Assembly: GCF_000237925.1 (NCBI RefSeq)
Contig: NC_031496.1
Location: 11,433,428-11,497,427, forward strand
Direction: 5' to 3'
Source: Schistosoma mansoni
Taxonomy: Eukaryota; Platyhelminthes; Trematoda; Strigeidida; Schistosomatidae
DNA length: 64,000 nucleotides
Each line of letters starts with the position of its first letter. The stretch's first letter is position 1. Of the stretch, positions 61,150 to 64,000 are shown piece by piece. Under the pieces are notes generated by a model. That model worked only from the letters and a program-made list of their open reading frames with translations. It did no database searches and was not told the DNA's origin. Made by a program: the position numbers and the translations under genes.

Positions 61150-61905
61150 TTATAAATAATTCATTGTAAACAATATCAAATAATAACAAACAATAATAAA
61201 TCATATTCATAATGTGAAAAATAGACACTTTTCAAGTTTTAACACTATTTATTTATCAACATCATCATCATCATGAACATATTTTTTTTTTAAATGTCAT
61301 TCTATTTTACCCCTCTTTTTATACATCAAATTACTGATTGATTGACTAAACAACTGACTAGTTGAACAATGTAAACAACTTAACTCTGTCAGTCAGTAAA
61401 TAATCTAACCTACTTATGTATATGTAAACATATATCCCTTATGACAGACAGATACTCTTATTAGTATAGATTATTGAAAATAGTTTTGGGTGGCATCTCT
61501 TAGTTCAATTTTCATAGACAATTATTTTTTTTAAGGACATTTGGCAGGCAGATAGGTAGAGGTAGGCAGTTGTCTGAACTATGCTGAGTTGTATACACTT
61601 AAATATACACACATATTATAGTTAGCATGGAGATTTTTATAGGTGATTTTTAACGACATTTTTGATTGACAGGCAAAATATTATCCCTTCAGTGAATATG
61701 TACGTACTTACATGTGTAATTGATAGACACACTAACTTAAATGACTGACTGATTGATTGATTGATAGAGATGGATAATTTGTACATGAGTTTGTATGTAT
61801 GTGCTCATTCGTTTTAAAAAGTGGATAAAATAACATACATTTACTATCCGTGAGAAATATAATCATGCATTCTGTTTTACTTATATTGGGTGGTGGAATA
61901 CCCTG

Positions 61906-61991
61906 TTTCTTTCTCTCTCTCTCTCTCTCAATCTTGTGTCTTTCACACTCACATTATATCGTTCTGTGAAGAAGGAAATGAGAGAGAGAGG
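61906..61991. repeat. (TC)n and (GA)n pair
   Basis: A TC run at 61911-61929 and a GA run at 61980-61990 could pair into a hairpin with a loop of about 50 bases. Confidence 0.6.
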
Positions 61992-62455
61992 ACAATAAGT
62001 AGAAAGAATATTGGATGAATGAATAAATAAATGGATGAATGATTGATTGACTGATTTTGACTGAATGGGATAGTAGAAGCTATAAGTGACTAGCTTACTA
62101 CAACCACGTAAGCATGTTTCAATACAATTTAGTATATCATTGAAGTAACAAGATAACATAAGAGAGAACAAAAATTACAACACATTGAGAAGAATAGTTA
62201 GTAACACTAACACGATGAAAATAATAGTAGTAGTAATAATCCTATCACTATTGGTATTATTACTACTGTTAGTGACAACAGAAACATTAAAACAGAATAG
62301 AAGAACAATAGTCGCAATAGAACATCAACCAAAAGTGATTGAATGAATCAAAAACCCAAAAACAGAAAACAATGTGATATATTTTACTAGGAAATGAATG
62401 AAGGAAACCAATAGAATTTTTAAATGGGTAGATAGTTAATGTTACAAACAATCCA

Positions 62456-62482
62456 ATCTATTTATCTATCTATCTATCTACC
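62456..62482. repeat. (TATC)n microsatellite
   Basis: TCTATTTATCTATCTATCTA-type run. Confidence 0.85.
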
Positions 62483-63022
62483 TATCTATCCATCAATCTA
62501 TAATTTATAAGTGTAAATACATGAATACGAGTGTATCTATATTGTTTCTATAATTCGTAGTAAGAAAATTATTCACTTATTCATATGTATACATGTACAT
62601 ATACATATAAAGTAACATTTGATTGACATATCTCTGACATGAAAAGTCATTGATGTAGTCAGGTTTTCATAGAAAGCAATAACAAAACAACAAAACATTT
62701 AAAAAAAAATTTCCAACACTACAAAACAAATGAAACATAACATTGTATTACATGTACACTTATAGATAAACAAAAAGAAAAATATAAGGAAAGAATTATG
62801 AATAACTGTAACTGGGAGAAATGTTCATCATGTTCATATTCAATTGTAACTAACATATATGGATACATTAAATATAAAAAGATTTTCATATTACTATGTA
62901 TACTTGTTTGTTTGCTTTTTTTTAAAAAAATTACACAATTTAGTCATTATTAAATTACTGAATAACATGACGACAATAACTATCGCGATGATAATGCTAA
63001 TTACATGAAGAGTAATCACTAT

Positions 63023-63097
63023 CAAAAAGGGGGTTTGTGGCGATTTGAGTAATTTTATATAGTTGAGATCATGAGTCAATTGAAGCTAGACCGCCAT
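63023..63097 (-). mobile_element. SINE family A tail stub
   Basis: AAAAAGGGGGTTTGTGGCG to GAAGCTAGACCGCCAT, then an AT run. Confidence 0.75.
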
Positions 63098-63388
63098 ATA
63101 TATATCGAACTCACCAACTTTTTGATTACATCAATCCGGGTATAAAATGCCTGTGGGTATGACTTTACAGACTACGTAATCAAATGGCTTGGATAGGAAG
63201 CAAACCCGAACCTAGTAAAGACTATGTCATTTTCTTATGGCCTACATAGACAATAAAGTACTTCTTTGATAAATGAAACCGATTTTAGTTCGAAGAGCTG
63301 GTTTTGTGTACTATTATTAGATTTTTTATTATCATTACTATTTTCCACCCTCCGGTTTTGAAACCTAACTCTGAATATAGCCCCTCCG

Positions 63389-63590
63389 GGGACGGACAAC
63401 ATCACAAAGGTTTAATACGGCTATTCTTCGGGATACTGGCAAACTCAATGAATCCAAGATAGCCCTCAACAATAAGTTCCAGGCCTTTCATGATCTCAAT
63501 GAAGGGGGAACTACCATGGAGAGAAACTGGAAAGGAATAAAAGAGACAATCACTTCAATGTGTCATGAGGTTCTGGGCCACAAGAAGTAA
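63389..63590 (+). mobile_element. LINE internal fragment (linker before reverse transcriptase)
   Basis: Frame 63423-63590 encodes ILRDTGKLNESKIALNNKFQ, then AFHDLNEGGTTMERNWKGIK and EVLGHKK-stop, 55 residues. I recognise this as the endonuclease to reverse-transcriptase linker of the schistosome LINE. It is preceded by CCCCTCCGGGGAC, leader-like sequence, so the part between is deleted. It ends AAGAAGTAAGTAAC, like the element tail. Confidence 0.6.
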
Positions 63591-63787
63591 GTAACCTTTT
63601 GAAACATTATTTCGCATAGACCATTACTTATCACCCCACACTCAAGTATAGTATCACATGAAATAACCAAATAGCACCATATAGAATACAAAATAATCAA
63701 AACTAACATAAAACAATGTAACATACGTGTAGCATTTGTCCCTTTTAACAAAACACCAGAGGATTGATAATGATCACTAATTAGCTG

Positions 63788-63987
63788 NNNNNNNNNNNNN
63801 NNNNNNNNNNNNNNNNNNNNNNNNNNNNNNNNNNNNNNNNNNNNNNNNNNNNNNNNNNNNNNNNNNNNNNNNNNNNNNNNNNNNNNNNNNNNNNNNNNNN
63901 NNNNNNNNNNNNNNNNNNNNNNNNNNNNNNNNNNNNNNNNNNNNNNNNNNNNNNNNNNNNNNNNNNNNNNNNNNNNNNNNNNNNNNN
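63788..63987. other. Assembly gap (200 N)
   Basis: Exactly 200 undetermined bases, a conventional scaffold-gap size. The true length is unknown. Confidence 0.98.
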
Positions 63988-64000
63988 GGGAATCTTTAAG

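Overview
The window looks like nuclear DNA of a schistosome (Schistosoma, Platyhelminthes). The evidence is an AT-rich background full of microsatellites, a tRNA-derived SINE carrying a hammerhead ribozyme that matches the Smα type known from this genus, non-LTR retrotransposon fragments ending in (AAGT)n or (GACT)n tails, a Penelope-like fragment with a GIY-YIG region, and one metazoan TALE homeobox exon. The species cannot be fixed from this sequence alone. The family names SR2/Perere-like, Smα and Penelope-like come from memory, not from a search.

Only one host protein-coding region is convincing: a long minus-strand exon at about 57199-58883. It encodes a TALE-class homeodomain (MEIS/PREP/TGIF group) embedded in long Asn/Ser/Thr/Gly/Gln/Ala-rich tracts. 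It begins at a good splice acceptor, so earlier exons lie at higher coordinates, possibly beyond the 200-base assembly gap at 63788-63987. The other 56 kb shows no convincing host exon.

The rest is intergenic or intronic DNA packed with retroelements. Two tRNA-derived SINE families dominate. Family A (about 380 bp) and family B (about 340 bp, Smα-like) have the same plan: RNA polymerase III A/B boxes followed by a hammerhead ribozyme. At least three ribozymes keep every core residue and all three stems, and a few more are close. Many copies are head-to-head dimers (antisense arm, then sense arm) with 2-6 bases of microhomology at the junction. At least seven such composites have exact 9-14 bp target-site duplications outside both arms, so each inserted as one preformed palindromic unit.

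Layout: 1-9500 mostly unique AT-rich DNA with scattered SINEs; 9575-10585 a LINE 3' end nested in an older repeat; 10.7-23.5 kb dense SINEs; 24-28 kb AT-rich low-complexity DNA; 28.4-45 kb SINE dimers, LINE 3' ends and a 2.5 kb long-inverted-repeat structure (34820-37280); 46-48.2 kb a GC-rich island and LTR-like fragments; 50.0-53.3 kb an antisense LINE reverse transcriptase, a Penelope-like fragment and SINEs; 55.6-58.9 kb nearly SINE-free DNA with the homeobox exon; 59-63.8 kb older repeats and a rearranged LINE piece.
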